A program made the translations under genes and the position numbers. Of a stretch of DNA of 64,000 bases, positions 26,071-38,150 are shown piece after piece. Each line of letters starts with the position of its first letter. The first letter of the stretch is position 1. The DNA is from Mycolicibacillus trivialis (GTDB taxonomy: Bacteria > Actinomycetota > Actinomycetes > Mycobacteriales > Mycobacteriaceae): positions 1 through 64,000 of the forward strand of contig NZ_LQPZ01000015.1 of assembly GCF_002102395.1 (NCBI RefSeq). The letters are read 5' to 3'. Under the pieces are notes generated by a model. The model had not been told where the DNA came from and searched no databases. It worked only from the letters and a program-made list of their open reading frames with translations.

Positions 26071-29000
26071 CCGATCTCAGCCGCCGGATCCGCCTGACCC
26101 GCTGGACCGCGATCGTCGCCGGGCTGGTCGGCTTCGTGCTGTCGGTCGCCACCCCGCTGCTGCCGGTGGTGCAGACCACCGCGCAGCTGAACTGGCCGCA
26201 GCACGACCGGCTGACCAACGTGACCGCGCCGCTGATCTCGCAGGTGCCGGTGGAGATGACGGTGCGGATCCCGTGCCGGGCGGTCGCCGAACTGCCCGCC
26301 AAGGGCGGGCTGCTGGTGGGCACCGCACCCAAGGACGGCAAGCAGGCCGCGCTGAACGCGATGCTGGTCACCGCCAACACCAGCCGGGTCGACGTGATCG
26401 TGCGCAACGTGGTGGTCGCCAGCGTCTCCCGGGACCGGGTGCTGGGCGCGGCCGGGCAGCCGGGCTGCTCGACGATCGAGATCACCTCCAGCGAGGACGG
26501 CACCTTCGCCACCTTCGCCGGACTCACCGACGACGACGGCGCACCGTTGCGCACCGGGTTCGCCGACCCCAACCTGCGCCCGCAGATCGTCGGGGTGTTC
26601 AGCGACCTGACCGGCGCCGCACCGGCCGGGCTGGAGTTCACCGCGACCATCGACACCCGGTTCTCCACCAAGCCGACCGCGCTGAAGCTGGCCGCGATCG
26701 TGCTGGCGATCCTGGCCACCGGGGTGGCGCTGCTGGCGCTGTGGCGACTCGACCGGCTCGACGGCAGGCGGATGCGCCGGCTGATCCCGGCGCGCTGGCG
26801 CACCTTCACCCTGCCCGACGCGGTGGTGACGGTCGGGTTCCTGCTCTGGCATGTGATGGGGGCGAACTCCTCCGACGACGGCTACATCCTGGGGATGGCG
26901 CGGGTGGCCGGGCACGCCGGCTACATGAGCAACTACTTCCGCTGGTTCGGCAGCCCGGAGGACCCGTTCGGCTGGTACTACAACCTGCTGGCCTGGATGA
27001 CCCACATCAGCGACGCCAGCATCTGGATCCGGCTGCCCGACCTGGTCGCCGCGCTGGTGTGCTGGCTGCTGCTCAGCCGCGAGGTGCTGCCGCGGCTCGG
27101 CCCCGCGGTGGCCGCGTCCCGGCCCGCGCTGTGGGCGGCGGCGACGGTGTTGATGGCCGCCTGGTTCCCGTTCAACAACGGGCTGCGTCCCGAACCGATC
27201 ATCGCGGTCGGCTCGCTGATCACCTACGTGCTCATCGAGCGGGCGGTGACCTCCGGGCGGCTGACCCCGGCCGCGCTGGCGATCATCGCCGCGGCATTCA
27301 CCCTCGGCATCCAGCCCACCGGCCTGATCGCGGTGGCCGCGCTGGTCGCCGGCGGCCGGCCGCTGCTGCGGATCCTGGTGCGCCGGCACCGCGAGGTCGG
27401 GTTGTGGCCGCTGCTGGCGCCGCTGCTGGCGGCCGGGTTCGTCATCCTGACCGTGGTGTTCTTCGACCAGACCCTGTCGACGGTGCTGGAGGCCACCCGC
27501 ATCCGCAGCGCCATCGGGCCCAGCCAGGAGTGGTACACCGAAAACCTGCGCTACTACTACCTGATCCTGCCGACCGTGGACGGGTCGCTGTCCCGGCGGT
27601 TCGGGTTCCTGATCACCGCGCTGTGCCTGTTCGCCTCGATGTTCATCATGCTGCGCCGCAAGCGGGTGCCCGGGGTGGCCCGCGGGCCGGCCTGGCGGCT
27701 GATGGGCGTCATCTTCGGCACCATGTTCTTCCTGATGTTCACCCCCACCAAATGGGTGCACCACTTCGGGCTGTTCGCCGCGGTGGGTGCGGCGGTGGCC
27801 GCGCTGGCCACCGTGCTGGTCTCCCCGGCGGTGCTGCGCTCGGCGCGCAACCGGATGGCGTTCCTGGCCGGGCTGCTGTTCGTGCTGGCGCTGTGTTTCG
27901 CCACCACCAACGGCTGGTGGTACGTGTCGAGCTACGGGGTGCCGTTCAACACCACGATGCCGCGCATCGGCGGGGTCAGCGTCAGCGCGATCCTGTTCGC
28001 GCTGTTCGCCGTCGCCGCGCTCTACGCCGCCTGGCTGCACTTCTCCGGCCGCGACGGCGCCGAACGCCGGGCGGCGCGGGTGTTGACCGCCGCTCCGATC
28101 CCGGTGGCGGCCGGGTTCATGGTGTGCGTGTTCGTGGCGTCGATGGCGATCGGGATCGTGCGGCAGTACCCGACCTACTCCAACGGCTGGGCGAACCTGC
28201 GGGCCTTCGTCGGCGGCTGCGGGCTGGCCGACGACGTCCTGGTCGAACCCGACGCCAACGACGGCTTCCTGACCCCGCTGGACGGCGACTACGGGCCGCT
28301 GGGCCCGCTGGCCGGCGCCGACCCGGTCGGTTTCAGCGCCGACGGGGTGCCCGAGCACATCGTGGCCGAGGCGATCCGGATGACGCTGCCGCAGCCCGGC
28401 ACCGACTACGACTGGGACGCCCCGGTGGCGCTGAAGACCCCCGGGGTCAACGGCTCCACCGTGCCGCTGCCCTACCGGCTGGATCCGGCGCGGGTGCCGG
28501 TGGCCGGCAGCTACACCACCGGCCCGCAGCAGCAGAGCACGCTGATCTCGGCGTGGTATCCGCTGCCCGCCGCCGAGGATGGCCGCCCGCTGGTGGTGGT
28601 GACCGCGGCCGGAACCATCGCCGGTGACAGCGTGCTGCACGGGCACACCGTCGGGCAGGCCGTCGAGTTGGAGTACGCGGTGCCCGGCCCGGACGGCGCG
28701 CCGGTGCCCGCCGGCCGGCTGACCCCCTACGACCTCGGGCCCGCGCCGTCCTGGCGCAACCTGCGCTACCCGCGGGCCGCGATCCCGGCCGACGCGGTCG
28801 CGGTGCGGATCGTGGCCGAGGACCTGTCGCTGTCGCCGGGTGACTGGGTGGCGGTCACCCCGCCGCGGGTGCCGCGACTGCAGTCGCTGCAGGAGTACGT
28901 CGGCTCCAGCCAGCCGGTGCTGATGGACTGGGCGGTCGGGCTGGCCTTCCCGTGCCAGCAGCCGATGCTGCACAGCGACGGGGTCACCCAGGTGCCCAAG

Positions 29001-29264
29001 TATCGGATCACCCCGGACTACACCGCGAAGAAGCAGGACACCGACACCTGGGAGGACGGGCTCAACGGCGGCCTGTTGGGCATCAGCGACCTGCTGCTGC
29101 GCGCGCACGTGATGGCCACCTACCTGTCCCGCGACTGGGGTCGGGACTGGGGTTCGCTGCGCCAGTTCGACACCATCGTCGACGCGGTGCCCGCCGACCT
29201 CGAACTCGGTGAGGCCACCCGCAGCGGGCTGTGGAAGTCCGGTCAGATCCGCATCAAGCCGTAG
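26067..29264 (+). CDS. embB: Arabinosyltransferase EmbB
   Basis: The 1065-residue catalytic partner of EmbA is the main ethambutol target. The active-site loop reads [19 protein letters not shown]. Met277 in GYILGM (ATG at 26895-26897) aligns with Met306 of M. tuberculosis, and the Ile-Leu before it match susceptible species rather than the Gln-Met pair reported in intrinsically resistant rapid growers. The C-terminal domain contains [25 protein letters not shown]. It overlaps embA by four bases and ends six bases before the convergent MHS transporter gene. Confidence 0.96.
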   Translation: MTDLSRRIRLTRWTAIVAGLVGFVLSVATPLLPVVQTTAQLNWPQHDRLTNVTAPLISQVPVEMTVRIPCRAVAELPAKGGLLVGTAPKDGKQAALNAMLVTANTSRVDVIVRNVVVASVSRDRVLGAAGQPGCSTIEITSSEDGTFATFAGLTDDDGAPLRTGFADPNLRPQIVGVFSDLTGAAPAGLEFTATIDTRFSTKPTALKLAAIVLAILATGVALLALWRLDRLDGRRMRRLIPARWRTFTLPDAVVTVGFLLWHVMGANSSDDGYILGMARVAGHAGYMSNYFRWFGSPEDPFGWYYNLLAWMTHISDASIWIRLPDLVAALVCWLLLSREVLPRLGPAVAASRPALWAAATVLMAAWFPFNNGLRPEPIIAVGSLITYVLIERAVTSGRLTPAALAIIAAAFTLGIQPTGLIAVAALVAGGRPLLRILVRRHREVGLWPLLAPLLAAGFVILTVVFFDQTLSTVLEATRIRSAIGPSQEWYTENLRYYYLILPTVDGSLSRRFGFLITALCLFASMFIMLRRKRVPGVARGPAWRLMGVIFGTMFFLMFTPTKWVHHFGLFAAVGAAVAALATVLVSPAVLRSARNRMAFLAGLLFVLALCFATTNGWWYVSSYGVPFNTTMPRIGGVSVSAILFALFAVAALYAAWLHFSGRDGAERRAARVLTAAPIPVAAGFMVCVFVASMAIGIVRQYPTYSNGWANLRAFVGGCGLADDVLVEPDANDGFLTPLDGDYGPLGPLAGADPVGFSADGVPEHIVAEAIRMTLPQPGTDYDWDAPVALKTPGVNGSTVPLPYRLDPARVPVAGSYTTGPQQQSTLISAWYPLPAAEDGRPLVVVTAAGTIAGDSVLHGHTVGQAVELEYAVPGPDGAPVPAGRLTPYDLGPAPSWRNLRYPRAAIPADAVAVRIVAEDLSLSPGDWVAVTPPRVPRLQSLQEYVGSSQPVLMDWAVGLAFPCQQPMLHSDGVTQVPKYRITPDYTAKKQDTDTWEDGLNGGLLGISDLLLRAHVMATYLSRDWGRDWGSLRQFDTIVDAVPADLELGEATRSGLWKSGQIRIKP

Positions 29265-29270
29265 CCCGGT

Positions 29271-30938
29271 TCAGCGGTGCGCCCGCCGCCCGCCGGGCAC
29301 CGGCCGGCGGCCCGCCGGGTGGGTGCGGGCCGGCACCCGCATCGGTCGTGCGCGCGGCGGCAGCGGCCGATCCGGCCACCAGGCGGACAGGTCGACGCGC
29401 CGGGCGGCGCTGGTGTCCTCGGATGCGGGCCAGAGGTCGTCGAGTTCGGCCCACAACTCCTCGAGGCCGGCGCCGACGCCGGCGGGCGCGCCCACCAGGG
29501 CGCGCAACGGCCGGGTGGGCAGGGCGGCGGTGACGTCGGCGCGCAGGTCGATCGGCCGGGTCGCCAGCGACTCGGACAGTTCGCGTTCCAGTTCGCTGGG
29601 CACGCCGGGGATGTCGGTGCCGCGCAGCGAGCAGCCGGCGGTCTCGGGCAGGAACCGCAGCGCGGTGAGCCCCACGAGCGCGCCGAGGACCAGATAGGCG
29701 GCCGGGAACAGCACCCAGCCGGTGGTCTCGATGACGGTGTCGGCCACCACCGGGGCGGTGCCGCCGAACAGGGTGACCGCGGCGTTGTAGGACAGCGCGA
29801 AACCGGCGTAGCGCACCTGGGTGGGGAACATCGCCGGGAAGGTGGCCGCGACGGTGGCCGACGGCACCGCGAACAGCACGCACAGCACGGTGAATCCCAG
29901 CAGCGCGAACCAGAACCCGCAGCCCATCAGCCAGTACATCGGCACCGCCAGCACGGCCAGGGCCGACAGCGCGCCGCGCCACAGTGGTTTGCGGCCCACC
30001 CGGTCCGACCAGGCACCGGCCAGCGGGATGCATGCCATCATCGCCAGCTCACCGAGCAGCACCACGGTGGTGCGGTTGCGTTCACCGAGGCCGAGGCTGG
30101 CCTGCAGGTAGGTCGGCTGGTAGGTGATCAGCGTGTAGTCGATGAGGTTGAGGGCGACCACCAGGGCGAACATCACCGCCAGCGGGCGGGTGTAGTTGGT
30201 CAGCAGGTCCTTCAGCCGGCCCCAGGCCGACCCGGTGATCGCCTCGACGGCCGCGCACTCCCGGAACACCGGGGTCTCGGTCATGCTGGCGCGCAGCACC
30301 AAGCCGACCACGCCGAGCGGCAGGGCGATCAGGAACGGCACCCGCCAGCCCCACGCCGCCATCTGCTCGTGGGAGAGCAGCGCCTCGAGCGCCAGCACGA
30401 TCGCTCCGCCGAACACGAAGCCGGCCATCGCACCGAACTCCAGGAAACTGCCGTACTTGCCGCGCTGGTGGTCCGGGGAGTATTCGGCCATGAAGGTGGC
30501 GGCCCCGCCGTACTCGCCGCCGGTGGAGAAGCCCTGCACCACCCGCAACCCGATCAGCAGGGCCGGCGCCCACCACCCGGCGGTGGCGTAGCTGGGCAGC
30601 AGGCCGATGGCGGTGGTGGCCACCGCGATGAGCAGGATGGTGGCGGTCAGCACCGATTTGCGGCCGAACCGGTCCCCGATCGGCCCCCACACCAGCCCGC
30701 CGAGCGGTCGCAGCACGAACGACACCGCGAAGCCGAGCATGGTGCCGACGTTGCCCAGCGTGCCGGGGAAGAAGGCGCCGGTCAGGTAGGTGGCGACGAG
30801 GGCGTAGACGCCGTAGTCGTACCACTCGGTGGCGTTGCCGATGGCCGAGGCGAGGATGGCGCGGCGCAGCATCGGGTCGGCGCGGGGCGCTGTCGGGTCG
30901 GCGGGCCGGTCGGTCCGCGACGTTGACAGCAGGCTCAT
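29271..30938 (-). CDS. MHS-type MFS transporter (metabolite:H+ symporter)
   Basis: The 555-residue protein has 12 predicted membrane helices. Family motifs include GNATEWYDYGVYALVATYL at the N-terminus, PLGGLVWGPIGDRFGRKSVL between helices 2 and 3, and RVVQGFSTGGEYGGAATFMAEY in helix 4. These identify the ProP/KgtP/ShiA metabolite-proton symporter group, which imports betaine, proline, dicarboxylates or shikimate; the substrate here is not predictable. After residue 440 there is a 110-residue Arg/Pro-rich hydrophilic tail that is unusual for the family. It replaces the Rv3796-fadE35 segment found here in M. tuberculosis. GAGAGG lies before the ATG. Confidence 0.85.
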   Translation of the reverse strand: MSLLSTSRTDRPADPTAPRADPMLRRAILASAIGNATEWYDYGVYALVATYLTGAFFPGTLGNVGTMLGFAVSFVLRPLGGLVWGPIGDRFGRKSVLTATILLIAVATTAIGLLPSYATAGWWAPALLIGLRVVQGFSTGGEYGGAATFMAEYSPDHQRGKYGSFLEFGAMAGFVFGGAIVLALEALLSHEQMAAWGWRVPFLIALPLGVVGLVLRASMTETPVFRECAAVEAITGSAWGRLKDLLTNYTRPLAVMFALVVALNLIDYTLITYQPTYLQASLGLGERNRTTVVLLGELAMMACIPLAGAWSDRVGRKPLWRGALSALAVLAVPMYWLMGCGFWFALLGFTVLCVLFAVPSATVAATFPAMFPTQVRYAGFALSYNAAVTLFGGTAPVVADTVIETTGWVLFPAAYLVLGALVGLTALRFLPETAGCSLRGTDIPGVPSELERELSESLATRPIDLRADVTAALPTRPLRALVGAPAGVGAGLEELWAELDDLWPASEDTSAARRVDLSAWWPDRPLPPRARPMRVPARTHPAGRRPVPGGRRAHR

Positions 30939-31180
30939 CGCATCCTCTCGCCCGCCGCCGGAGACTCCGCGGGCGATCTCGATGCGGCCGGGAAACCCGT
31001 TCGGCGCCCGGCGAATTGGAGCCTCGACGGCTCACCCGGTACGGGATCGCCGGGAGATACGATAGTTGCTCTGAGACGCCTGAGGCTGGTGTTGCCAAAG
31101 CGTTACAAGACACTTACCGTTCCGAAACCACCGCAGTGCGGCGTCCCGCGGAAACCTCGGCTATACGCGCGCGACGACCG
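30939..31180. other. 242-bp gap between accD4 and the transporter gene
   Basis: The region carries the promoter side of the minus-strand transporter and the 3' side of accD4. A candidate -10 (TATCGT on the minus strand near 31055) is present. No gene or clear terminator was found. Confidence 0.4.
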
Positions 31181-32752
31181 CTAAATCGGGGTCAGGCCGT
31201 GCTTGCGTTGCACCCTGGAGAAGTTCTGCTTGTCGCGCAGCAGTCGCAGCGACTGGCGCAGCAGCAACCGGGTCTCGTGCGGCTGGATGACCCCGTCGAT
31301 GTAGCCGCGCTCGGCCGCCGTCCACGGGATCGCCATGTTCTCGTTGTAGCCGGCGATGAAGTCCGCCTTGATCTTCTGCACCTCGGGTGCGGTGGGGTCC
31401 GGGAACCGCTTCACCAGCAGTTGGGCGGCGCCGTCGGCGCCGATCACCGCGATGCGGGCGGTCGGCCAGGCGAAGTTCAAATCCGCCGACAGCTGCTTGG
31501 AGCCCATCACCGCGTAGCCGCCGCCGTAGGCCTTGCGCACGATGATCGTCACCTTCGGGACGTCGGCCTCCACGATCGCGTTGAAGAACCGGCCGCCGCG
31601 TTTGATGATGCCGTTCTGCTCCTCGGACATCCCGGGCATCGCGCCGGGGGTGTCGACCACGAACACCAGCGGCATGTTGTAGGAGTCGCAGAACCGGATG
31701 AAGCTGGCCGCCTTGTCCGAGGCGTCGGTGTCGACCGCCCCGGACATGAACATCGGCTGGTTGGCGATCACCCCGACCGGCCGGCCGTCGACCCGGGCGA
31801 ACGCGGTGATCATCGCCGGGCCACGCTGATCGGCGATCTCGAAGACGTCGCCGTCGTCGAAGATGCGCAGCAGGATCTCGTGCATGTCGTAGGCGGTGTT
31901 GTCCGCGTCCGGCACGATCGAGTCCAGTTCCAGGTCGTGCGGGGTGATCTCGGGCTCCAGGCCGGGGTTGACGATCGGCGCGTCGTCGAAGGTGTTCGAC
32001 GGCAGGAACGACAGGTAGTCGCGCACGTACTGGAACGCCGCGGCCTCGTCCTCGACCACCTTGTGGATGTTGCCGCGCTGGGCCTGCACGTCGGCGCCGC
32101 CCAACTCGTCGAAGGTGACGTCCTCACCGGTGACGTCCTTGATCACGTCCGGGCCGGTGATGAACATGTAGCCCTGGTCGCGCACCGCGACCAGCAGGTC
32201 GGTCTGGATCGGCGAATACACCGCTCCCCCTGCGCATTTGCCCAGGATGATCGAGACCTCCGGGACCAGGCCGCGCAGCATCTCGTGGCGGCGGCCCAAC
32301 TCGGCGTACCAGGCCAGCGAGGTGACCGCGTCCTGGATGCGGGCACCGGCGGAGTCGTTGATGCCGATGATCGGGCAGCCCACCATCGCCACCCACTCCA
32401 TCAGCTTGGCGACCTTGCGGCCGAACATCTCCCCGACCGAGCCCTGGAACACCGTCTGGTCGTGGCTGAACACCGCGACCGGGCGGCCGTTGATGCGCCC
32501 GTGCCCGGTGACCACGCCGTCGCCGTAGAGGGCGTTGGGGTCACCCGGCGTCTTGGCCAGGGCGCCGATCTCCAGGAAGGTGCCCGGGTCCAGCAGCGAG
32601 TGGATCCGGGCCCGCGCGCTGGGGATCCCCTTCTTCTCCCGCTTGGCGACCGCCTTCTCACCGCCGGGTTCGCTGGCCTCCGCCAGCTTCTCGCGGAGTT
32701 CGGCGAGTTGCTCGGCGGTGGTCTTGGGCTGCGGGAGGGGAGTGTCGGTCAT
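31181..32752 (-). CDS. accD4: Acyl-CoA carboxylase beta subunit AccD4
   Basis: The 523-residue carboxyltransferase works with AccA3, AccD5 and AccE5 to carboxylate the long acyl chain (C24-C26) that becomes the mycolate alpha branch. N-terminal oxyanion region [21 protein letters not shown], the first crotonase half with [14 protein letters not shown], and the second with [23 protein letters not shown] and [14 protein letters not shown] are all present. ATG 32752 overlaps the pks13 stop by four bases, so AccD4 is made in step with Pks13. Matches Rv3799c. Confidence 0.96.
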   Translation of the reverse strand: MTDTPLPQPKTTAEQLAELREKLAEASEPGGEKAVAKREKKGIPSARARIHSLLDPGTFLEIGALAKTPGDPNALYGDGVVTGHGRINGRPVAVFSHDQTVFQGSVGEMFGRKVAKLMEWVAMVGCPIIGINDSAGARIQDAVTSLAWYAELGRRHEMLRGLVPEVSIILGKCAGGAVYSPIQTDLLVAVRDQGYMFITGPDVIKDVTGEDVTFDELGGADVQAQRGNIHKVVEDEAAAFQYVRDYLSFLPSNTFDDAPIVNPGLEPEITPHDLELDSIVPDADNTAYDMHEILLRIFDDGDVFEIADQRGPAMITAFARVDGRPVGVIANQPMFMSGAVDTDASDKAASFIRFCDSYNMPLVFVVDTPGAMPGMSEEQNGIIKRGGRFFNAIVEADVPKVTIIVRKAYGGGYAVMGSKQLSADLNFAWPTARIAVIGADGAAQLLVKRFPDPTAPEVQKIKADFIAGYNENMAIPWTAAERGYIDGVIQPHETRLLLRQSLRLLRDKQNFSRVQRKHGLTPI

Positions 32753-35700
32753 GTGCCCTCGCTCTCGGCTTGGATGCGGTTGATGGCCTGGCTCATGTGG
32801 GCACCGATCTTGGCGATGTAGGGCTCGTCGATGACCTGGATGTGTTCGCCGCCGACCGGCACCACCTCCAGGTCGGAGACGTACTGGCCCCAGCCGCCGT
32901 CGGGCGCCCGAGTAGCGTACGCGGGCTCGAAGGTGATCGCGTCGTCGTGGTACCGGTCGGCCATGTACAGCGTGACGTGACCGTCGTAGGGCCGGTACTC
33001 GGCGGTGTCGATGGTCCGCTGGTCCAGGTACGACGTGCGCTGGTGCTCGATGATGCCGCCGGGGATCTGCACCCCGCTCTGCTTGACCGCCTCCAGCACG
33101 AACGAGACCTGGCCGGCGTCGTCGAGTTCTTCCAGCTGCTCGTAGGGGATCTCCGGGATCTGCACGTTGAAGGTCCGCTCGGCGAACTTCGCGTAGCGGT
33201 CCCAGCGGGCCCGGGTGGCCTCTTTGGTCTGCTCGATCGGCTCGCCCGGCATGACCGCGTCGATCAGCCCGACGAACGGCACGTCGCAGCCCTGCTCCTT
33301 GAGCCCGATCGCGCAGGCGTAGGCCAGCGCCCCACCGAGTGACCAGCCGGCCAGGATGAACGGCCCGTCGCCGGCCAGCTCCCGCAGCTTGGGCACGTAG
33401 GCGGCGGCCCGATCCTCGATGGAGCCCTCCACCCGCTCGAAGCCGTACATCGGGGTGTCCGCGGGCAGCCGGGCCAGCAGCGGCTCGTAGACCACCGTGG
33501 ATCCGCCGGCGGCGTGGAACACGAAGACCGGGACCTTGCTTGAGCCTTCGGGTTTGGCCCGCAGCGTGCGCACGAACCCGTCCAGCTCGCCGGCCTCGAG
33601 GAATTCCCGCACCGTGGTGGCCAGCGCCTCGATGGTCTCGGCGGACTTCACGTCGTCGGCGGTGATGGTGCCCTCGGCGCGCTCGGAGAGCCGCCCGGCG
33701 ATCTTCTCCACCTCCTCGTCGGCGAGCTCGGGTAGCGGGTTGAAGATGCCGCCCGGCGATTTGCCGGTGACGATCGCCCAGGTGGCGAAGGTGACCCGCT
33801 CGGCGGCGTCACGCGGCGGGACGTCGGAGTTCAGCGCCTCGGCGACCGCCTGCTGGTTGAGGATGTCGGTCGCCGCCGCGGCCGCCGCGGTTTTCGCCTG
33901 CCCCGGCCCGCCCGGGTCGGTGGGCGGCGGCGGGACGGCCGCGCCGCCGGGTCCGCTCGGGTCGGTGGGCGGCGGCGGGACCGGCGCCCCGCTCGACGCC
34001 GGCTGCTCCGGCTGGGTCTCCGGCTCGGCCTGCGGGTCGGGTGCCGGTGCTTCACCCACCGTGGTCGGGGTGGCCCCGGACAGCAGCCTCGCCTGCTCGG
34101 CGGCGATCTCCTCGGGGGTCTGGGTCTTCTGGTGCTCGTGCAGCGCCTCGACCTCGTCGCGGTGTTCGACCGCGTACTTGATCATCTCTTCGACGTTGTA
34201 GAGGTTGGCGTCGCGCACCGCGGTCAGCTGGATCGGCGGCAGGTCGAAGTCGTACTCCACCCGGTTCTTGATCCGCACCGCCATCAGCGAGTCCAGGCCC
34301 AGCTCGATCAGCGGCACCTCCCACGGCAGGTCCTCGGGCTCGTAGCCCATCGCGCCGCCGACGATCGCGCCCAGCCGGTCGCCGATGCTCTCCCCGGAGT
34401 CCGGCGACCACTTGGCGAAACCGGCGGCCAGCCCGGCCCCGGCGGTCAGGTTGTCCGACAGGATCGCCGCCTCCTCGGCGGCCTCGGCCGGCTCCGGCTC
34501 GACGGCGGCGCCGGCCGGTGCGGTGACCGCGCTCGCGGCCCCGACCGCGGCGGGCAGCACGGCCGCACCCGCCGCCGCGTCGCCGCGGCCGACCAGCGCG
34601 TCGTAGACCAGCGTGAACGACTCGTCGATGCGGGCGTGCACCTGCACCGCCGCCCCGCCGGGGTGGCGGGTCAGCGTGGTGACCAGCCGGGCACCGTCGC
34701 CGGGCAGCGCCCGCTGCTCGGCGGCGACCACCCGGGCGTCGGGCAGCACCGCGGTGGCGGCCGCCTTCACCAGCGCGGCCAGGTCGGCGGCGCCGCGCGG
34801 GGCGAACTCCCAGACGTGGCGGCCGTCGGGCAGCGCCACGTGCGAGCCGGGCATGATGCCCGAGGCGTCCGCGGTGAAGTTCGCGTCCAGCCAGTGCTGC
34901 TTGCGCTTGAACCGGGTCGGCGGGATGTTGGCGTAGTCGGCCAGGGTCTGCGCGCGGGTGAACAGGGTGCGCATGTCCAGGTCGTGGCCGTGGACGAACA
35001 GCTGCGCCATCGCGGTGGTCATCGAGTCCACCTCGTCGGACTTGCGGGCCAGGGTGGCGATCAGCTGGGCATCGGGCAGCCCGGCGTCGGCGGTGGTCAA
35101 CCCGACCTGCATCAGCGCGACCGGGTTGGGGGCCAGCTCCAGGAACGTGGTGTGGCCGTTGTCGACGGCGTTGCGCACGCCCTGGGTGAAGTAGACCGAG
35201 TGCCGCAGGCCCTTCTTCCAGTAGTCGATGTCGTGGATCGGCTCACCGCCGGCGCGCACGAAAGTGCCCTCGTGCACCGTCGAGTAGTAGCCGATCCGGG
35301 TCGGCAGCGGTTCGATGCCGGCCAGTTCGGCGGTGAACTCGCCGAGCAGCGGGTCCATCTGCTGGGTGTGGCTGGCGCCCTTGGTCTGGAACTTGCGGGC
35401 GAACCTGCCCTCGGCCTCGGCCCGGGCGATGATGGCGTCCACCTGCTCGGGCGGGCCGCCGATGACGGTCTGGCCCGGCGCGGCGTAGACGCAGACCTCC
35501 AGGTCCGGGAAGTCGGAGAACACCTCGGTGATCTCGGTGGCGGAGTACTCGACCAGCGCCATCAACCGGATGTACTCGCCGAACAGCATCTTCTCGCCCT
35601 CGCCCATCAGCCGGGCGCGCGGCACGATGATCCGGACGGTGTCGCGAAGCGACAGCCCGCCGGCGAAGTAGGCCGCCGACGGCTCGCCGAGGGACTGGCC

Positions 35701-38103
35701 GATCACCGCGGTGGGGGCGGCGCCGTGGGCGCGCAGCAGCTCACCGAGCGCGATCTGGATGGCGAAGATGACCAGCTGGACGGCCTCGATCGGGAACTCG
35801 ACGGTCTCGTCGGTGTAGTCGATGGCGTCGTCGAGGATCATCTCCAGGATCGAGACGCCGCGCTCGTCCTGGATCAGCGCGTCGACCTTCTCCAGCCACT
35901 CGGCGAAGATCGGGTCGCGCAGATACAGCTCCTTGCCCATCTTGCGGTGCTGGGCGCCGAACCCGGCGAACACCCACACCGGGCCCGCGGTGACCGGGCC
36001 GTCCGCGGAGAACACGGTGGGCTTCTGCTTACCCTCGGCGACCGCGCGCAGCCCGGCGACCGCCTCGTCGTGGTCGCGGGCGAGCACCACCGCCCGGGAG
36101 CGGGCGTGGTTGCGCCGCGACAGCGCCCGGCCGATCGACTCCAGTGAGGAGGCGCGGCCCTCCACGCTGTCGATCCAGTCGGCCAGCTCCGCGGCGGCGG
36201 CCTTCTTCCGGGAGGTGAGGAACGCCGACACGGCCAGCGGGATCAGCGGCGCGGTCGGGTTCTCCGCCTCGCGCGCCGCCAGCTGCTCCAGCGCGGCCTC
36301 CTTGAGCCGCACCGCCTCCTCGGTCAACCCGGGCAGCGGGTAGTCGTCGTCTTCGGCGACAACGGCCGGCGGCTCGTCGTCGTGGACGAACTCGCCGTAC
36401 TCGTCGAACCGGACCCCGCCGGGCTCGGCGGCCTCGCCGGCCGCCGGGGCGGTGTCGGCCGGTTCGGGTTCCTTCTCGATGACGTCGCGGGGCAGCACCT
36501 CGCGCAGCACCAGGTGCGCGTTGGCGCCGCCGAAGCCGAACCCGGACACCCCGGCGACGGCGTAGCCGTTGTAGCGCGGCCAGTCGGTGACGCTGTCGGC
36601 GACCTTCAGCCGGGCGGTCTCGAAGTCGATGTAGGGGTTGGGCCCGGCGTAGTTGATCGACGGCGGGATCTTGTCGTGGTGCAGGGCCAGCACGATCTTG
36701 GCGAGGCTGGCCGCCCCGGCCGCGGACTCCAGGTGCCCGATGTTGGATTTGATCGCGCCCAGCAGGGCCGGCCGCTCGGCCGGCCGGCCGCGGCCGACGA
36801 CCCGGCGCAGCCCGTCGGCCTCGATCGGGTCGCCGAGGATGGTGCCGGTGCCGTGCGCCTCGATGTAGTCGACGGTGCGCGGGTCGATCCCGGCGTCCTT
36901 GTAGGCCTTGCGCAGCACCGCGGCCTGGGCCTCGGCGTTGGGGGCCAGCAGCCCGTTGGAGCGGCCGTCGTGGTTGACCGCGGACCCGGCGATGACGGCC
37001 AGGATCTGGTCGCCGTCGCGGCGGGCGTCGTCGACGCGTTTGAGCACCAGCATGCCGCCGCCCTCGGAGCGGGCGTAGCCGTCGGCGTCGGCGGAGAAGG
37101 ATTTGATCCGGCCGTCGGGGGCCAGCACGCCGCCGACCTCGTCGAAGCCGACCGTGATCAGCGGGGTGATCAGGGCGTTGACGCCGCCGGCGACCACCAC
37201 GTCGGCGTCGCCGTTGCGCAGCGCGCGGACCCCTTCGTGCACCGCGACCATCGAGGACGAACAGGCGGTGTCGATGGCCATCGACGGGCCCTGGAAGTCG
37301 TAGAAGTAGCTGACCCGGTTGGCGATGATCGAGTGCGCGTTGCCGGTGATCGCGTACGGGTGCGCGATGCTCGGGTCCGACATCGCCAGGAAGCTGTAGT
37401 CGTAGTTCGACGCCCCGATGTAGACCCCGACCGATTCGCCGCGCAGGCTCGAGGCCGGGATGCGGGCCTGCTCGAGGGCCTCCCAGGTCAGCTCCAGCGC
37501 CATCCGCTGCTGCGGGTCGATGTTGTCGGCTTCCATCTTCGACAGCGCGAAGAACTCCGAGTCGAAGCCCTTGATGTCGCTCAGGTAGCCGCCGCGGGTG
37601 CGGGCGGTCTCCACCCGCTCGGCGATGCGCGGTTCGGAGAGGAACTCCGACCAGCGGCCCTCGGGCAGGTCGGTGATGGCGTCGCGGCCCTCCAGCAGCG
37701 CCCGCCAGGTCTCGTTGGGGCTGTCCATGTCGCCGGGGAAGCGGGTGGACAGGCCGACCACCGCGATGTCGGCGACGTCGGCGTCGCGCGACCAGTCGAT
37801 GCCTTCGCCGTCGTCGGGCAGGTCGGGTTCACCCTCGATGATGCGGGTGGACAGCGCCTCGATGGTGGGGTGCTGGAAGGCGACGGTGGCCGACAGGGTC
37901 ACCCCGGTGAGGTCCTCGATGTCGGAGGCCATCGCCACCGCGTCCCGCGAGGACAGCCCCAGCTCCACCATCGGGGTGGTCTCGTTGATCGAGTCGGGCG
38001 ACTGCCCGGTCGCGTTGGCCACCCAGTTGCGCATCCAGGTGCGCATCTCGGCGACCGTCATGTCGGTGCGGCCCGGTGCTCCCGGTTCCGGTGTGTCAGT
38101 CAC
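32749..38103 (-). CDS. pks13: Polyketide synthase Pks13, mycolate condensase
   Basis: The 1784-residue type I PKS joins meromycolyl-AMP (from FadD32) and carboxyacyl-CoA (from AccD4 carboxylase) to give the alpha-alkyl beta-keto acid precursor of mycolate. Domains in order: N-terminal ACP (carrier Ser52 in LGLSSRDAV), ketosynthase (Cys281 in DTACSSS), acyltransferase (Ser804 in GQSLGEPS), C-terminal ACP (Ser1272 in LGLDSLMAV) and thioesterase (Ser1588 in GWSLGGA). The M. tuberculosis enzyme is about 50 residues shorter, mostly in the Pro-rich ACP2-TE linker, which here contains two PPPPTDP repeats. It is coupled to accD4 by ATGA. Confidence 0.97.
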   Translation of the reverse strand: MTDTPEPGAPGRTDMTVAEMRTWMRNWVANATGQSPDSINETTPMVELGLSSRDAVAMASDIEDLTGVTLSATVAFQHPTIEALSTRIIEGEPDLPDDGEGIDWSRDADVADIAVVGLSTRFPGDMDSPNETWRALLEGRDAITDLPEGRWSEFLSEPRIAERVETARTRGGYLSDIKGFDSEFFALSKMEADNIDPQQRMALELTWEALEQARIPASSLRGESVGVYIGASNYDYSFLAMSDPSIAHPYAITGNAHSIIANRVSYFYDFQGPSMAIDTACSSSMVAVHEGVRALRNGDADVVVAGGVNALITPLITVGFDEVGGVLAPDGRIKSFSADADGYARSEGGGMLVLKRVDDARRDGDQILAVIAGSAVNHDGRSNGLLAPNAEAQAAVLRKAYKDAGIDPRTVDYIEAHGTGTILGDPIEADGLRRVVGRGRPAERPALLGAIKSNIGHLESAAGAASLAKIVLALHHDKIPPSINYAGPNPYIDFETARLKVADSVTDWPRYNGYAVAGVSGFGFGGANAHLVLREVLPRDVIEKEPEPADTAPAAGEAAEPGGVRFDEYGEFVHDDEPPAVVAEDDDYPLPGLTEEAVRLKEAALEQLAAREAENPTAPLIPLAVSAFLTSRKKAAAAELADWIDSVEGRASSLESIGRALSRRNHARSRAVVLARDHDEAVAGLRAVAEGKQKPTVFSADGPVTAGPVWVFAGFGAQHRKMGKELYLRDPIFAEWLEKVDALIQDERGVSILEMILDDAIDYTDETVEFPIEAVQLVIFAIQIALGELLRAHGAAPTAVIGQSLGEPSAAYFAGGLSLRDTVRIIVPRARLMGEGEKMLFGEYIRLMALVEYSATEITEVFSDFPDLEVCVYAAPGQTVIGGPPEQVDAIIARAEAEGRFARKFQTKGASHTQQMDPLLGEFTAELAGIEPLPTRIGYYSTVHEGTFVRAGGEPIHDIDYWKKGLRHSVYFTQGVRNAVDNGHTTFLELAPNPVALMQVGLTTADAGLPDAQLIATLARKSDEVDSMTTAMAQLFVHGHDLDMRTLFTRAQTLADYANIPPTRFKRKQHWLDANFTADASGIMPGSHVALPDGRHVWEFAPRGAADLAALVKAAATAVLPDARVVAAEQRALPGDGARLVTTLTRHPGGAAVQVHARIDESFTLVYDALVGRGDAAAGAAVLPAAVGAASAVTAPAGAAVEPEPAEAAEEAAILSDNLTAGAGLAAGFAKWSPDSGESIGDRLGAIVGGAMGYEPEDLPWEVPLIELGLDSLMAVRIKNRVEYDFDLPPIQLTAVRDANLYNVEEMIKYAVEHRDEVEALHEHQKTQTPEEIAAEQARLLSGATPTTVGEAPAPDPQAEPETQPEQPASSGAPVPPPPTDPSGPGGAAVPPPPTDPGGPGQAKTAAAAAATDILNQQAVAEALNSDVPPRDAAERVTFATWAIVTGKSPGGIFNPLPELADEEVEKIAGRLSERAEGTITADDVKSAETIEALATTVREFLEAGELDGFVRTLRAKPEGSSKVPVFVFHAAGGSTVVYEPLLARLPADTPMYGFERVEGSIEDRAAAYVPKLRELAGDGPFILAGWSLGGALAYACAIGLKEQGCDVPFVGLIDAVMPGEPIEQTKEATRARWDRYAKFAERTFNVQIPEIPYEQLEELDDAGQVSFVLEAVKQSGVQIPGGIIEHQRTSYLDQRTIDTAEYRPYDGHVTLYMADRYHDDAITFEPAYATRAPDGGWGQYVSDLEVVPVGGEHIQVIDEPYIAKIGAHMSQAINRIQAESEGT

Positions 38104-38150
38104 TAGCGCCGCTCCTCAGTGCTCGCGGGGGTTCTCATTCCGCGCGGTGG

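Noticed and set aside
34132-36147. 671-codon plus-strand frame opposite pks13
   Set aside because: Antisense to a confidently identified PKS and of low complexity.
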